DNA of 31,714 nucleotides from a virus, in the IMG/VR virus record IMGVR_UViG_3300042914_005431, positions 1 through 31,714 of that record; one strand, written 5' to 3'. The position numbers and the translations under genes were made by a program. The notes under the pieces are model-generated. The model was given only the letters and a program-made list of their open reading frames with translations, ran no database searches and was not told the origin of the DNA. Each line of letters opens with the position of its first letter. Position 1 is the stretch's first letter. Positions 21,021 to 28,215 of this stretch are shown here, piece by piece.

Positions 21021-22127
21021 ATGAGCACCACAAAAACAAAAGATCAAAACGAATTGCCATCGAGAAATATTATTCTAAAGCCTTCTGAACTTCGTAATGC
21101 TATTTTAGCTTCTTTGGAAGTTCGTCGCCCAGTAATGATTTGGGGCCCTCCAGGCATTGGCAAATCTGAAATTGTGCAATCAATTGGAGACGAATTAAAC
21201 AGACGGGTAATTGATATTCGATTAGCTCTATGGGAACCAACTGATATTCGAGGCATTCCTTATTATGATTCAGCTCATAAAGAAATGCGCTGGTCTCCCC
21301 CCTCAGAATTTCCAAAAGAAATTGGAGACAATTCTTTGATTTTCTTTGATGAACTTCCAAGTGCAGTACCCTCGGTGCAAGCCGCATCTTATCAACTTAT
21401 TCATAATCGTAAAGTTGGAGAGTATAAGCTTCCCGATGGGGTCGATGTAATTTCAGCTGGTAATCGCGAAAATGATAGGGGAGTTACATATAAAATGCCC
21501 AGTCCCCTTCTTAATAGATTTATTCACCTTGAATTAAAATCAGATTTTACTGATTGGTTGAATGATTGGGCAATTCCTAAAAAGGCAGATAACTCTATTG
21601 TTTCTTTCTTGTCTTGGAGCAAAAAAGATTTATTTGACTTTGATCCAAAATCCGCATCAAAAGCTTTTGCCACTCCAAGGAGCTGGAGTTTCGTCAATGA
21701 CATTTTGCGCAGCGAAAAAGCAAAAAATTCAGAAAATTTATTGACGGCTTTGATTGCTGGTTGCGTAGGAGAAGGATTGGCAATTAGTTTTATGGCTCAT
21801 AGAAAATTGACTGTAAAATTACCCAAAGTCGAAGAAATTCTCAGTGGAAAATTAAAGAAATTTAAATACGGAAAAGACATTTCCATATTGTACGCTTTGG
21901 TCACAAATTGTTGCAGGGAGCTAAAAGAACAAATTGGAGTTAAGAATTGGCAAGCTCAAGTGGACAATTTCTTCTGCTTCATGCTTGAAAATTTCCCACA
22001 AGAAATTATTGTAATGGGGTCCAAAATGGCATTGAGAAATTATAAATTGCCAATCGATCCAGAAAAACTGTCTTGTTATAACGACTTTATTGAAAAAGTA
22101 GAAAAATTTATCTTTGTCCAAGACTAA
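21021..22127 (+). CDS. MoxR-family AAA+ ATPase
   Basis: 368 aa. Walker A G42-P-P-G-I-G-K-S49, Walker B LIFFDE (106-111), followed by LPSAVPSVQAASYQLIHNRKVGEYKLP and ISAGNRENDRGVTYKMPSPLLNRF (sensor 1 and arginine finger region). MoxR ATPases act as chaperones or metal inserters together with VWA proteins, and the next gene is exactly such a partner, joined by a TAATG overlap. In the phage the pair may remodel a virion or host complex. Four bases after the sigma gene, so same operon. Confidence 0.88.
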   Translation: MSTTKTKDQNELPSRNIILKPSELRNAILASLEVRRPVMIWGPPGIGKSEIVQSIGDELNRRVIDIRLALWEPTDIRGIPYYDSAHKEMRWSPPSEFPKEIGDNSLIFFDELPSAVPSVQAASYQLIHNRKVGEYKLPDGVDVISAGNRENDRGVTYKMPSPLLNRFIHLELKSDFTDWLNDWAIPKKADNSIVSFLSWSKKDLFDFDPKSASKAFATPRSWSFVNDILRSEKAKNSENLLTALIAGCVGEGLAISFMAHRKLTVKLPKVEEILSGKLKKFKYGKDISILYALVTNCCRELKEQIGVKNWQAQVDNFFCFMLENFPQEIIVMGSKMALRNYKLPIDPEKLSCYNDFIEKVEKFIFVQD

Positions 22128-23293
22128 TGAAATCGCTAACAAGTTCTTCTCTAACAGTAGAAGAAAAATTAATTGCCGCTAAAGTTAAAATGCTAATGCA
22201 GTTGCCCTTTTTTGGGAATTTGGCTCCCAGATTAGAACTTATTGCGACTGAAAAATTTCCATTTGGAGCTACAGATGGAGTAAAATTGTACTATAATCCT
22301 GTAGCAATCAACAAACTCACTATTTCAGAAATAGTATTTTTTTACGCGCACGAAATTTTGCATATTTGCTTTGAACATTTTCTGCGCAGAGAAGAAAGAA
22401 ATCCAACTATTTGGAACATAGCTACTGACTATGCAATTAATGCAATTTTAAACAAAAATAGAATTGGCACCCAAATTAAAAACACTTTGTATGATAAAAA
22501 ATATGAAAATTGGCCCGCCGAAAGAATTTACGATGACATTTATAAAAATGCTAAAAAAATAAATTTAGAAGAGCTGTCTCAAATGGTTCTTGACAGTCAT
22601 TTAGAGAATTATAAAAATCCCGATGGATCTCCTAAATCGCAAGAAGAAATAGACCAAATTAAAAATGAAATTAAAAAAGCAATTGTTGAAGCTGCGCAAG
22701 CTTCGCAGGAAGCTGGACAAATTCCAGCTGGCTTAGAAAGGCTTATTGGGTCTATTACGAAGCCCCAATTGCCTTGGAGGGACTTATTAAGAGAAAGCAT
22801 TAAGTCAAAAATTAAATCCGATTTTACTTTTATTAAACCTAATCGTCGAAGTTACAGTTCGGGAATTTATTTTCCCAGTTTGTTGGACGAAGAAGAAATT
22901 GACATCTGCATAGCTTATGACATGTCGGGTTCGATTGGCCAAGAAGCTATAAAAAATTTTATTGGCGAAGTTAATGGAATTATTTCAGATTTTAAATCTT
23001 GGAAAATAAAAATTTGGAGTTTTGATACGGAAGTTTATAATATTAAAGACTACTCTTCATATGAAGAGTCTGATATTTTAAATTACGAATTAAAAGGTGG
23101 CGGAGGCACTGATTTTGAATGCAATTGGAAGTACATGAAACAACTTGACATTGCCCCAAAATTATTCATAATGTTCACGGACATGTGTCCATATGGGAGT
23201 TGGGGAGACCCAAACTATTGCGATACATTATTCGTCAGTTACGGAAATCCTGGAGTTGTAGCCCCTTTTGGAGAAACAATAGAAATTAATTAA
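22127..23293 (+). CDS. VWA-like/putative metallopeptidase partner of MoxR (DUF2201 type)
   Basis: 388 aa with two parts. N-terminal half: FFYAHEILHICFEHFLRREE, with H75-E-x-x-H79 and H84, the zinc-peptidase-like motif of the family, followed by NIATDYAINAIL. C-terminal third: IDICIAYDMSGSIGQEAIKN, where D265-M-S-G-S269 is the MIDAS metal site of VWA domains, and GGGGTDF (324-330). This two-domain protein is the standard partner of a MoxR ATPase. Between them a helical Gln/Ala-rich linker. Likely the substrate-binding subunit of the pair. Confidence 0.83.
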   Translation: MKSLTSSSLTVEEKLIAAKVKMLMQLPFFGNLAPRLELIATEKFPFGATDGVKLYYNPVAINKLTISEIVFFYAHEILHICFEHFLRREERNPTIWNIATDYAINAILNKNRIGTQIKNTLYDKKYENWPAERIYDDIYKNAKKINLEELSQMVLDSHLENYKNPDGSPKSQEEIDQIKNEIKKAIVEAAQASQEAGQIPAGLERLIGSITKPQLPWRDLLRESIKSKIKSDFTFIKPNRRSYSSGIYFPSLLDEEEIDICIAYDMSGSIGQEAIKNFIGEVNGIISDFKSWKIKIWSFDTEVYNIKDYSSYEESDILNYELKGGGGTDFECNWKYMKQLDIAPKLFIMFTDMCPYGSWGDPNYCDTLFVSYGNPGVVAPFGETIEIN

Positions 23294-23294
23294 A

Positions 23295-23660
23295 ATGCCC
23301 ACTTTGTATAAAAAAATTGGCCGTAGATACGTTCCTGTTTCAGATACTGAAGCTTATGAAGGTTTGCCAAATGGCTGCTGGCTTGTTAAAGTTGCCAAAG
23401 GTAGCGTGCAGACAAAACAGAGCATTGAACCAGCTAATGCCGCTCTTGAGTTTGCAGCTATATTAAAAACACAAAAAATTGTTGATTATCTATTTGAAGT
23501 CTCAAAAGCTAGACCACCAAGCGTCGAATTAACAAAAAAACAAAAGCAGCTTTTTAAGCAAATACAAAAACTTCCCCCCAAGGATCAATTGTTGCACTGG
23601 CAATACGATTCATTGCACACAATGGCTGAAAAAATACTTGACAAAATTCTTGAAAAATGA
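23295..23660 (+). CDS. Hypothetical protein, 121 aa, in MoxR-VWA operon
   Basis: Not recognised by name. MPTLYKKIGRRYVPVSDTEA is followed by a beta hairpin (GCWLVKVAKGSVQT) and a helical basic C-terminus. Starts one base after the VWA stop, so it is part of the sigma-MoxR-VWA operon and may be a third component. Confidence 0.6.
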   Translation: MPTLYKKIGRRYVPVSDTEAYEGLPNGCWLVKVAKGSVQTKQSIEPANAALEFAAILKTQKIVDYLFEVSKARPPSVELTKKQKQLFKQIQKLPPKDQLLHWQYDSLHTMAEKILDKILEK

Positions 23661-23724
23661 TATTAATTAATATATTAATAGTATACCTTATCGCATTTCA
23701 TACACCACCAATTTTCAAATAAAA

Positions 23725-23922
23725 ATGATGACAAAAGAACAAATACTATCTTCTTTAAAAGAAACTAAATCTTCAGAATTAGAGCGAATGAGTTTTGTGT
23801 ACATTAGATTGGTTGAACATTTAACTTTGGCGGGACCAAAAGAAACAAGAGAAAGAGAGAAAGCTCGAATTAAGATAGCATTAAAACTTATTAATAAATG
23901 GTTCAATGAATATGACAACTGA
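23725..23922 (+). CDS. Hypothetical protein, 65 aa
   Basis: Helical, charged protein ([34 protein letters not shown]-like basic helix). A second ATG at 23728 is equally possible. The 64-base gap before it (23661-23724) is AT-rich with a TTAATATATTAA palindrome and no recognisable -35. Overlaps the acyl carrier protein gene. Confidence 0.55.
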   Translation: MMTKEQILSSLKETKSSELERMSFVYIRLVEHLTLAGPKETREREKARIKIALKLINKWFNEYDN

Positions 23923-24184
23923 AACAGACTACGAAAAAATAATAATTACTTCTTTGAATGAGTACCTTAAAGAAGTAAAAAAGAAAGAGATAATTGCAAC
24001 AATTGATTCTCATTTAATCAACGATTTAAATATTGATTCTTTGGATACGATTGAATTGGCTTTTATTGTCGAAGAAAAATTTGGAATTGATGTCTCAATT
24101 GACCACATGATGACAATGCAATTAACGACTGTAAAAGATATTATTGAGTTTTTTAAAACAAATAAAAATGTTACGGAAAATTAA
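23906..24184 (+). CDS. Acyl carrier protein
   Basis: 92 aa (90 if the ATG at 23912 is used). [20 protein letters not shown] holds the DSL motif whose Ser (residue 45 from the first ATG) receives 4'-phosphopantetheine; the EEKFGIDVS.. and TVKDIIEFF segments are the remaining helices of the four-helix ACP fold. No synthase, ligase or acyltransferase is encoded nearby except possibly outside the window. May load a fatty acid or feed host lipid or glycan acylation. The next small gene overlaps its end. Confidence 0.85.
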   Translation: MNMTTETDYEKIIITSLNEYLKEVKKKEIIATIDSHLINDLNIDSLDTIELAFIVEEKFGIDVSIDHMMTMQLTTVKDIIEFFKTNKNVTEN

Positions 24185-24326
24185 TAATTTTTTAAATGCC
24201 GTTGAAAGATTTTATAAAAGACTGTTCATCGCCGTGATGGCGACTTTGCTTTATCCCTTTTTAGTAATCTTATTTATTTTTGGATTTTTAGGATTAAACA
24301 TTCAGCAACAAGACGATGAAGAATGA
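24168..24326 (+). CDS. Small membrane protein, 52 aa
   Basis: [20 protein letters not shown] is followed by a long hydrophobic helix ([23 protein letters not shown]) and an acidic tail (QQQDDEE). Start at 24168 chosen as the only ATG in frame; it overlaps the ACP gene by 17 bases. Function unknown. Confidence 0.55.
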   Translation: MLRKINNFLNAVERFYKRLFIAVMATLLYPFLVILFIFGFLGLNIQQQDDEE

Positions 24327-24462
24327 ATTGACAATAAATCTACAAGATTATTCTAAAGAATTATTAATAGAATTAATTCTTTATGCGCATCAAAACGAAC
24401 TTACTTTTAATGAAGCGATAGTTTCTTTACTTAAAAAATTTCTAGAAGAGGCGCAAGATTAA
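24316..24462 (+). CDS. Hypothetical protein, 48 aa
   Basis: Very small frame starting in the end of the previous gene (11-base overlap): [20 protein letters not shown] continuing into YAHQNELTFNEAIVSLLKKF. A beta strand followed by two helices is compatible with small ribbon-helix-helix-like proteins common in phages. No own promoter seen. Confidence 0.55.
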   Translation: MKNELTINLQDYSKELLIELILYAHQNELTFNEAIVSLLKKFLEEAQD

Positions 24463-24465
24463 TTT

Positions 24466-24690
24466 ATGCAAACAGCACCCACAACCCCACAAGTAACTAA
24501 CTACAACGCAACAATGCCCTTGATTGCCTTTTTGAGGCAATCAAATGACTCAATGCCTAAGACCTCTTTGCCCACAGAGGTTCCAGGCACTTTGCAGGAA
24601 AACACAAATTCACTTCCTCAAGTGACTTTGTACAACGCCCACGGAATTATAAACCCTAAAACACCTAATGCCTTGATCGGTTACGCTTAA
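24466..24690 (+). CDS. Thr/Pro/Asn-rich repeat protein, 74 aa
   Basis: Contains a repeated segment PQVTNYNATMPLI (residues 8-20) and PQVTLYNAHGIIN (about 51-63), otherwise T/P/N/S-rich and uncharged, unlike its neighbours. Codon choice is richer in C at third positions. The DNA also contains a perfect 9-bp stem TTGATTGCC (24520-24528)/GGCAATCAA (24536-24544) and a 6-bp stem ACCTCT/AGAGGT near 24560-24580. Could be a small structural or secreted protein; the strong RNA folding leaves some doubt that protein is the only product. Confidence 0.5.
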   Translation: MQTAPTTPQVTNYNATMPLIAFLRQSNDSMPKTSLPTEVPGTLQENTNSLPQVTLYNAHGIINPKTPNALIGYA

Positions 24691-24706
24691 TTTCTTCAGA
24701 AATTTG

Positions 24707-24735
24707 TTGACAATTTTTCGCACATGAGCTATATG
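24707..24735 (+). promoter_or_regulatory. Sigma70-like promoter, predicted leaderless (gene 24743)
   Basis: TTGACA (24707-24712), 17-base spacer, TATATG (24730-24735), seven bases, ATG at 24743; predicted +1 at 24742-24743. Confidence 0.65.
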
Positions 24736-24742
24736 TTTATGT

Positions 24743-25051
24743 ATGAAAATTGCCAATATTTCTTATGATGACTTTAACGATTCGGCTTTAGCTGCGTTTG
24801 CGGTCTATAACGCTTCTTTAAAAAGCATTTCAAGCGTCACTGACGACGAAATTCTCAGTGACGCTTGTTTAATTTTTTCGACATTTGCTGTAAATAACAG
24901 TCAAATTCATACAAAATTTTTAGAAAGTGAAAATAAAACTGTTCCCGTTATGCAGGACGAATACGGTAGAAAGTTTATTCGGCCAACAGATATCAACGGC
25001 GAACAGCATGATATTTATTTCTTAAATCCATCTATAACCTACGGAATTTAA
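24743..25051 (+). CDS. Hypothetical protein, 102 aa
   Basis: Not recognised. Soluble, N-terminal half helical (FNDSALAAFAVYNASLKS), C-terminal part beta-rich (VPVMQDEYGRKFIRPTDING). Start fixed by the promoter at 24707-24735. Codons 30-42 carry a 13-bp inverted repeat followed by a T-rich run (separate entry). Confidence 0.62.
   Translation: MKIANISYDDFNDSALAAFAVYNASLKSISSVTDDEILSDACLIFSTFAVNNSQIHTKFLESENKTVPVMQDEYGRKFIRPTDINGEQHDIYFLNPSITYGI
24831..24867 (+). other. Intragenic 13-bp inverted repeat with U-rich tail (attenuator candidate)
   Basis: CAAGCGTCACTGA (24831-24843), 11-base loop, TCAGTGACGCTTG (24855-24867), then TTTAATTTTTT. Shape of an intrinsic terminator but inside the coding region, 88 bases after the predicted transcript start. 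Confidence 0.72.
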
Positions 25052-25064
25052 TTTTATTATAAGT

Positions 25065-25274
25065 ATGATCCCAGAAATAGGAAAAAAATATTTTTTATGG
25101 TATGAGCCTCATCTTTATTTTTTTAAATCTGAAAGTCGAAAATATAGAGGCGTTGGGATCTATTCAGGAGATTCCATTTTAGAGTCTGATGGCAAAATTT
25201 TATATTTATTCAATGATATAAACAACAAAATAATTGGATGGTTTTCCACAGACGATATTTTCTTTTATGACTAA
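25065..25274 (+). CDS. Hypothetical protein, 69 aa
   Basis: Not recognised. Aromatic-rich beta protein (KKYFLWYEPHLYFFKSESRK, GVGIYSGDSILESDGKILYLF) resembling a small SH3-like or barrel fold. Ends in an ATGACTAA overlap with the next gene. Confidence 0.55.
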   Translation: MIPEIGKKYFLWYEPHLYFFKSESRKYRGVGIYSGDSILESDGKILYLFNDINNKIIGWFSTDDIFFYD

Positions 25275-25539
25275 AGAAAGAGAACATTTTTATGTCTCAC
25301 GGAGAGATTTAAATAAATATTTTAAAGCTGGCAGACAAGAGCTAACTTTCCTTCTTAAGGAAGAAAGATTTCAATTTGTAAAAGATGCGAATCCATTTTT
25401 TAAAAAACATCTTGGATTTATTTACCTTTTTGACAAAAAGGTTGATTACGTGTTTGCTGATCACGAAATTAAAGCCTATAAAATTGAAATTTATAACAAA
25501 ATAAAATTTCTTTTTTTTAAATTAAAATATGACCTATGA
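25267..25539 (+). CDS. Hypothetical protein, 90 aa
   Basis: Not recognised. Basic and aromatic; ends IKFLFFKLKYDL, similar to the end of the 19035 protein (CAFFKLKYGL). The ATG at 25267 is preferred over an upstream TTG because it gives the 8-base overlap seen elsewhere. Confidence 0.55.
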   Translation: MTKEREHFYVSRRDLNKYFKAGRQELTFLLKEERFQFVKDANPFFKKHLGFIYLFDKKVDYVFADHEIKAYKIEIYNKIKFLFFKLKYDL

Positions 25540-25748
25540 TAAGAAAACAAACATGGTGGCATAAAACAAAAAAAAGAATTTTAATTCACCTTAAAACTCT
25601 AAAGGCAAGAATTTTTTCTTTACTCTCTACTGTTTTTGCAGGCTTAATTATTCAATTTTTTTGGAATAAGACTATGGATTTTTTTTCAATTAAAGGTTAT
25701 GATATTCATTTGTTTGAAGCTGCCATTCTGTGGATGATCTGTTTATAA
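25536..25748 (+). CDS. Small membrane protein, 70 aa
   Basis: Basic N-terminus (RKQTWWHKTKKRILIHLKTLK), then hydrophobic segments IFSLLSTVFAGLIIQFFW and a short hydrophobic C-terminus (LFEAAILWMICL). Possibly one or two TM helices, N-in. Not recognised. ATGA overlap upstream. Confidence 0.55.
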   Translation: MIRKQTWWHKTKKRILIHLKTLKARIFSLLSTVFAGLIIQFFWNKTMDFFSIKGYDIHLFEAAILWMICL

Positions 25749-25751
25749 TTT

Positions 25752-26540
25752 ATGTACTACCCAACTTTTATTAAAAATAATTTTATTTTAACTTCTAGTG
25801 ATCATGGTCCACTAATTGTGAATAGAAATGATTTTTCTATTCAAGGTGATGCACCTGTTGGAATTGGACATGATATTTTAAATTATTCTCAATTTGGATT
25901 TAAGGAAATTCAAATGGGAATAGACTTGCTAGCTAAGTCTAGAAAAAGAAATGGAGAAGGTGTATTGGCTCTCGATTGTGGGGCAAATATAGGCGTTCTA
26001 TCAATTGAATGGGCTAGATTCATGCAAAATTGGGGATCAGTACTTTGCTTCGAGCCTCAAGAAAAAATTTATTATGCTTTATGTGGCAATTTAATCTTAA
26101 ATAATTGCATGAATACAAAAGCATTAAACGTGGCAGTTGGAGCAAAGACAGAAATAATTAAAATCCCCTTTCTTGATCACTCTAAAAGTGCAAATTTCGG
26201 AGGATTTGAATTAAAAAATAAAAATCACGAAGACATTGGTCAAGAAATTGATTTTGAAAAAAATGTTGTTGATATTCAACAAATTCGAATTGACGATCTA
26301 AATCTTCAAAGACTGGACCTTCTGAAAATAGACGTAGAAGGCATGGAGATGGAAGTTTTAGAGGGAGCTAAAGACACTATTAAGCAATATAGACCGTTTT
26401 TAATTGTTGAAATCTTTAAGTCAGACATTTCCAAAATTAAAAATTTCTTTGAATTAATTAATTACGATATCTATTACAAAGAAAAAGAAATTAATATAAT
26501 TGCATGTCCATCCGAAATCAAATTGTTTGAAAATTCTTGA
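25752..26540 (+). CDS. FkbM-family SAM-dependent methyltransferase
   Basis: 262 aa. SAM motif I VLALDCGANIGVLSIEWAR (about residues 71-89), FEPQEKIYYALCGNLILNN for the acidic ribose-binding strand, and the FkbM signature RLDLLKIDVEGMEMEVLEGA followed by RPFLIVEIF. FkbM enzymes methylate sugar hydroxyls of glycans or small molecules; in phages they may decorate virion glycans or host surface. The TGA stop is embedded in the -35 of the next promoter. Confidence 0.88.
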   Translation: MYYPTFIKNNFILTSSDHGPLIVNRNDFSIQGDAPVGIGHDILNYSQFGFKEIQMGIDLLAKSRKRNGEGVLALDCGANIGVLSIEWARFMQNWGSVLCFEPQEKIYYALCGNLILNNCMNTKALNVAVGAKTEIIKIPFLDHSKSANFGGFELKNKNHEDIGQEIDFEKNVVDIQQIRIDDLNLQRLDLLKIDVEGMEMEVLEGAKDTIKQYRPFLIVEIFKSDISKIKNFFELINYDIYYKEKEINIIACPSEIKLFENS

Positions 26541-26564
26541 CTTTTTTAGGAAAAACGCATATTC
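26537..26564 (+). promoter_or_regulatory. Sigma70-like promoter, probably leaderless (gene 26572)
   Basis: TTGACT (26537-26542), 16-base spacer, ATATTC (26559-26564) or CATATT one base earlier; ATG at 26572, 35 bases from the -35. Weakest -10 of the set. It excludes the longer frame starting at 26500. Confidence 0.55.
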
Positions 26565-26571
26565 TTTGCAT

Positions 26572-26889
26572 ATGAAAAAATACATCAAACTCGCAGCATT
26601 GACGCTTGTAACTTCTGCAATTACTTTTTTAATTTTTGAAAAAGTCTTAGCAAATAAAAATGATATTAAAATTCAGCCCGCTTTCGAGGCAACAAAAAAA
26701 TATAATAATTTTGTCCAAAATGGATTGTCATGCCCGAGGACAATTTCTCCTGATGAGCCGTTGTCAACCGTCAATGAACAATCTGAATCTTCAGAGTATG
26801 AACATTGCAGCAGTTGCAAAATGGGAGTCTTCTTTAAGAGCGAAGAAGGCGGTTTAGCTTGCTCATATTGCTCTTTAACTAAAAATTAA
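26572..26889 (+). CDS. Membrane-anchored protein with C-terminal CxxC pairs, 105 aa
   Basis: MKKYIKLAALTLVTSAITFLIF is a signal anchor; the middle is low-complexity and acidic (STVNEQSESSEYE); the end has C-S-S-C (residues about 81-84) and C-S-Y-C (about 98-101), able to bind one zinc or form disulfides. Not recognised. Start from promoter geometry. Confidence 0.58.
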   Translation: MKKYIKLAALTLVTSAITFLIFEKVLANKNDIKIQPAFEATKKYNNFVQNGLSCPRTISPDEPLSTVNEQSESSEYEHCSSCKMGVFFKSEEGGLACSYCSLTKN

Positions 26890-26895
26890 TTTTAT

Positions 26896-27567
26896 ATGTT
26901 AATATATCAAGCAGCACCTGGAAGGTTGTATCCTTCAATTATTAACAAAATTACCAATAAAAGAAAAGACGCCTTGCAGTTTCACTATCCATTTCTTTTA
27001 AAAAATGAAAATGATTGGTTAACAAAAAATAATATTTTATTTGCAATTCCAGAAACTGCCAAGCACATAAGGACCGATAAATTTTTGTATGGGGTTTTTG
27101 GAAATTCCCACTTAAATTTACAACAAGATGATTTTGTATTTACAATTATAAATCATCCAGTTGATCAAGTTTACGAATGTTTTTCTTATTTAAAAAATGT
27201 TTCAAAAAACATTAAAACCATTCTTCAAGCAAACCAAGTAGAAGTTTTAAAACAATTTACCGACGTTACTATAGAAGAATTTGTTGATCTAGTGCTGGAA
27301 GACTCTGAATTTTATTTTGAATATTTAAATATTTGGTATAAACCATGTAAAGATGCAATTTATACTTTTGAAAGTTTTCAACACTTTAATTATGTTGGAA
27401 AATACAATAATTTAAAAAACGTCTTCGAAAGACTTAGTGAAATTTTTAATGAAAAAATTGATGAACCAGAAGATAAAAAAGATTTATCTTATGATGGAAA
27501 CCATTACAGAAGAAGCGATTTAGAAACAAAATTTAAAGATAAGATTGATTGCTATAATAGCATTTAA
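26896..27567 (+). CDS. Sulfotransferase-like protein (tentative)
   Basis: 223 aa. DFVFTIINHPVDQVYECFSY resembles the 3'-phosphate binding strand and helix of sulfotransferase-family proteins (F..iLR.P.dR..S.y.Y), and FNYVGKYNNLKNVFERLSEIF matches the conserved YvGk.E.l...f..L near their C-terminus. The usual N-terminal PAPS P-loop (K.GsTsl) is not evident, so it may be divergent or inactive. Next to an FkbM methyltransferase, consistent with glycan modification. Confidence 0.55.
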   Translation: MLIYQAAPGRLYPSIINKITNKRKDALQFHYPFLLKNENDWLTKNNILFAIPETAKHIRTDKFLYGVFGNSHLNLQQDDFVFTIINHPVDQVYECFSYLKNVSKNIKTILQANQVEVLKQFTDVTIEEFVDLVLEDSEFYFEYLNIWYKPCKDAIYTFESFQHFNYVGKYNNLKNVFERLSEIFNEKIDEPEDKKDLSYDGNHYRRSDLETKFKDKIDCYNSI

Positions 27568-27570
27568 TAA

Positions 27571-27783
27571 ATGAAAATTAATTTCAACAACGAAAGACTT
27601 GTGTCAAAAAATTGCCAATTTGAGGGCGAAACTGAAGACGGTAGAAGTTTTCTAGTGTTTGCCAATTGGAATGAGGGAGATGATAATTGGGCCGTAGATT
27701 CAGTTTATTGGTTAGAGGAGGAAGGCTCCGAAGAAGAGAATGAAGAAATTATTGAAATGTTTCTTTCTGAAATAAACGAATGA
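27571..27783 (+). CDS. Acidic hypothetical protein, 70 aa
   Basis: Very acidic C-terminal half (LEEEGSEEENEEIIEMFLSE) after a small beta sheet (RSFLVFANWNEGDDNWAVDS). Could be a DNA-mimic-like or protein-binding small phage protein, but only the charge suggests it. ATGA overlap to the next gene. Confidence 0.6.
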   Translation: MKINFNNERLVSKNCQFEGETEDGRSFLVFANWNEGDDNWAVDSVYWLEEEGSEEENEEIIEMFLSEINE

Positions 27784-28214
27784 AAATCTTTTTAAAAAAT
27801 ACACAACAGTTTGAGAAAAAGTTTAAATTTAAATTTGCCAAACCGTTGGCACAACTCCATTCAAATGGATTTATTTCCGTGACTGTAGATTGGGTAAACA
27901 AAGATTGTGGCAATTTTTTTAAATTTAAATATCCAAATTTAATACATCGTTGTTATGGTGGCGACGTAATGTATTCCAAAAAAAGATATTTGAATATCCA
28001 AACGGCTTCTTTTGAATTTCCAGAATTAAGCAAAGAAGATGTGGAGGGTCTTTGTCCCTCTTGGTTCGATATTGTTCTTGGCGCAGAAAACGAAGAAGAT
28101 GAAAAGGTAAATGAATATAATTATCTTTTCTTTGAACAAACCAAATATGGAGTAGTTTGTTGGTTTGCCCCACGCGGATGGGAAGATTGGACAAATACAA
28201 TTCAATTAACTTGA
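27780..28214 (+). CDS. Hypothetical protein, 144 aa
   Basis: Not recognised. Basic N-terminus (QFEKKFKFKFAKPLAQLHSN) and aromatic-rich acidic C-terminal half (YNYLFFEQTKYGVVCWFAPR). Last gene before a 215-base gap. Confidence 0.58.
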   Translation: MKIFLKNTQQFEKKFKFKFAKPLAQLHSNGFISVTVDWVNKDCGNFFKFKYPNLIHRCYGGDVMYSKKRYLNIQTASFEFPELSKEDVEGLCPSWFDIVLGAENEEDEKVNEYNYLFFEQTKYGVVCWFAPRGWEDWTNTIQLT

Positions 28215-28215
28215 G

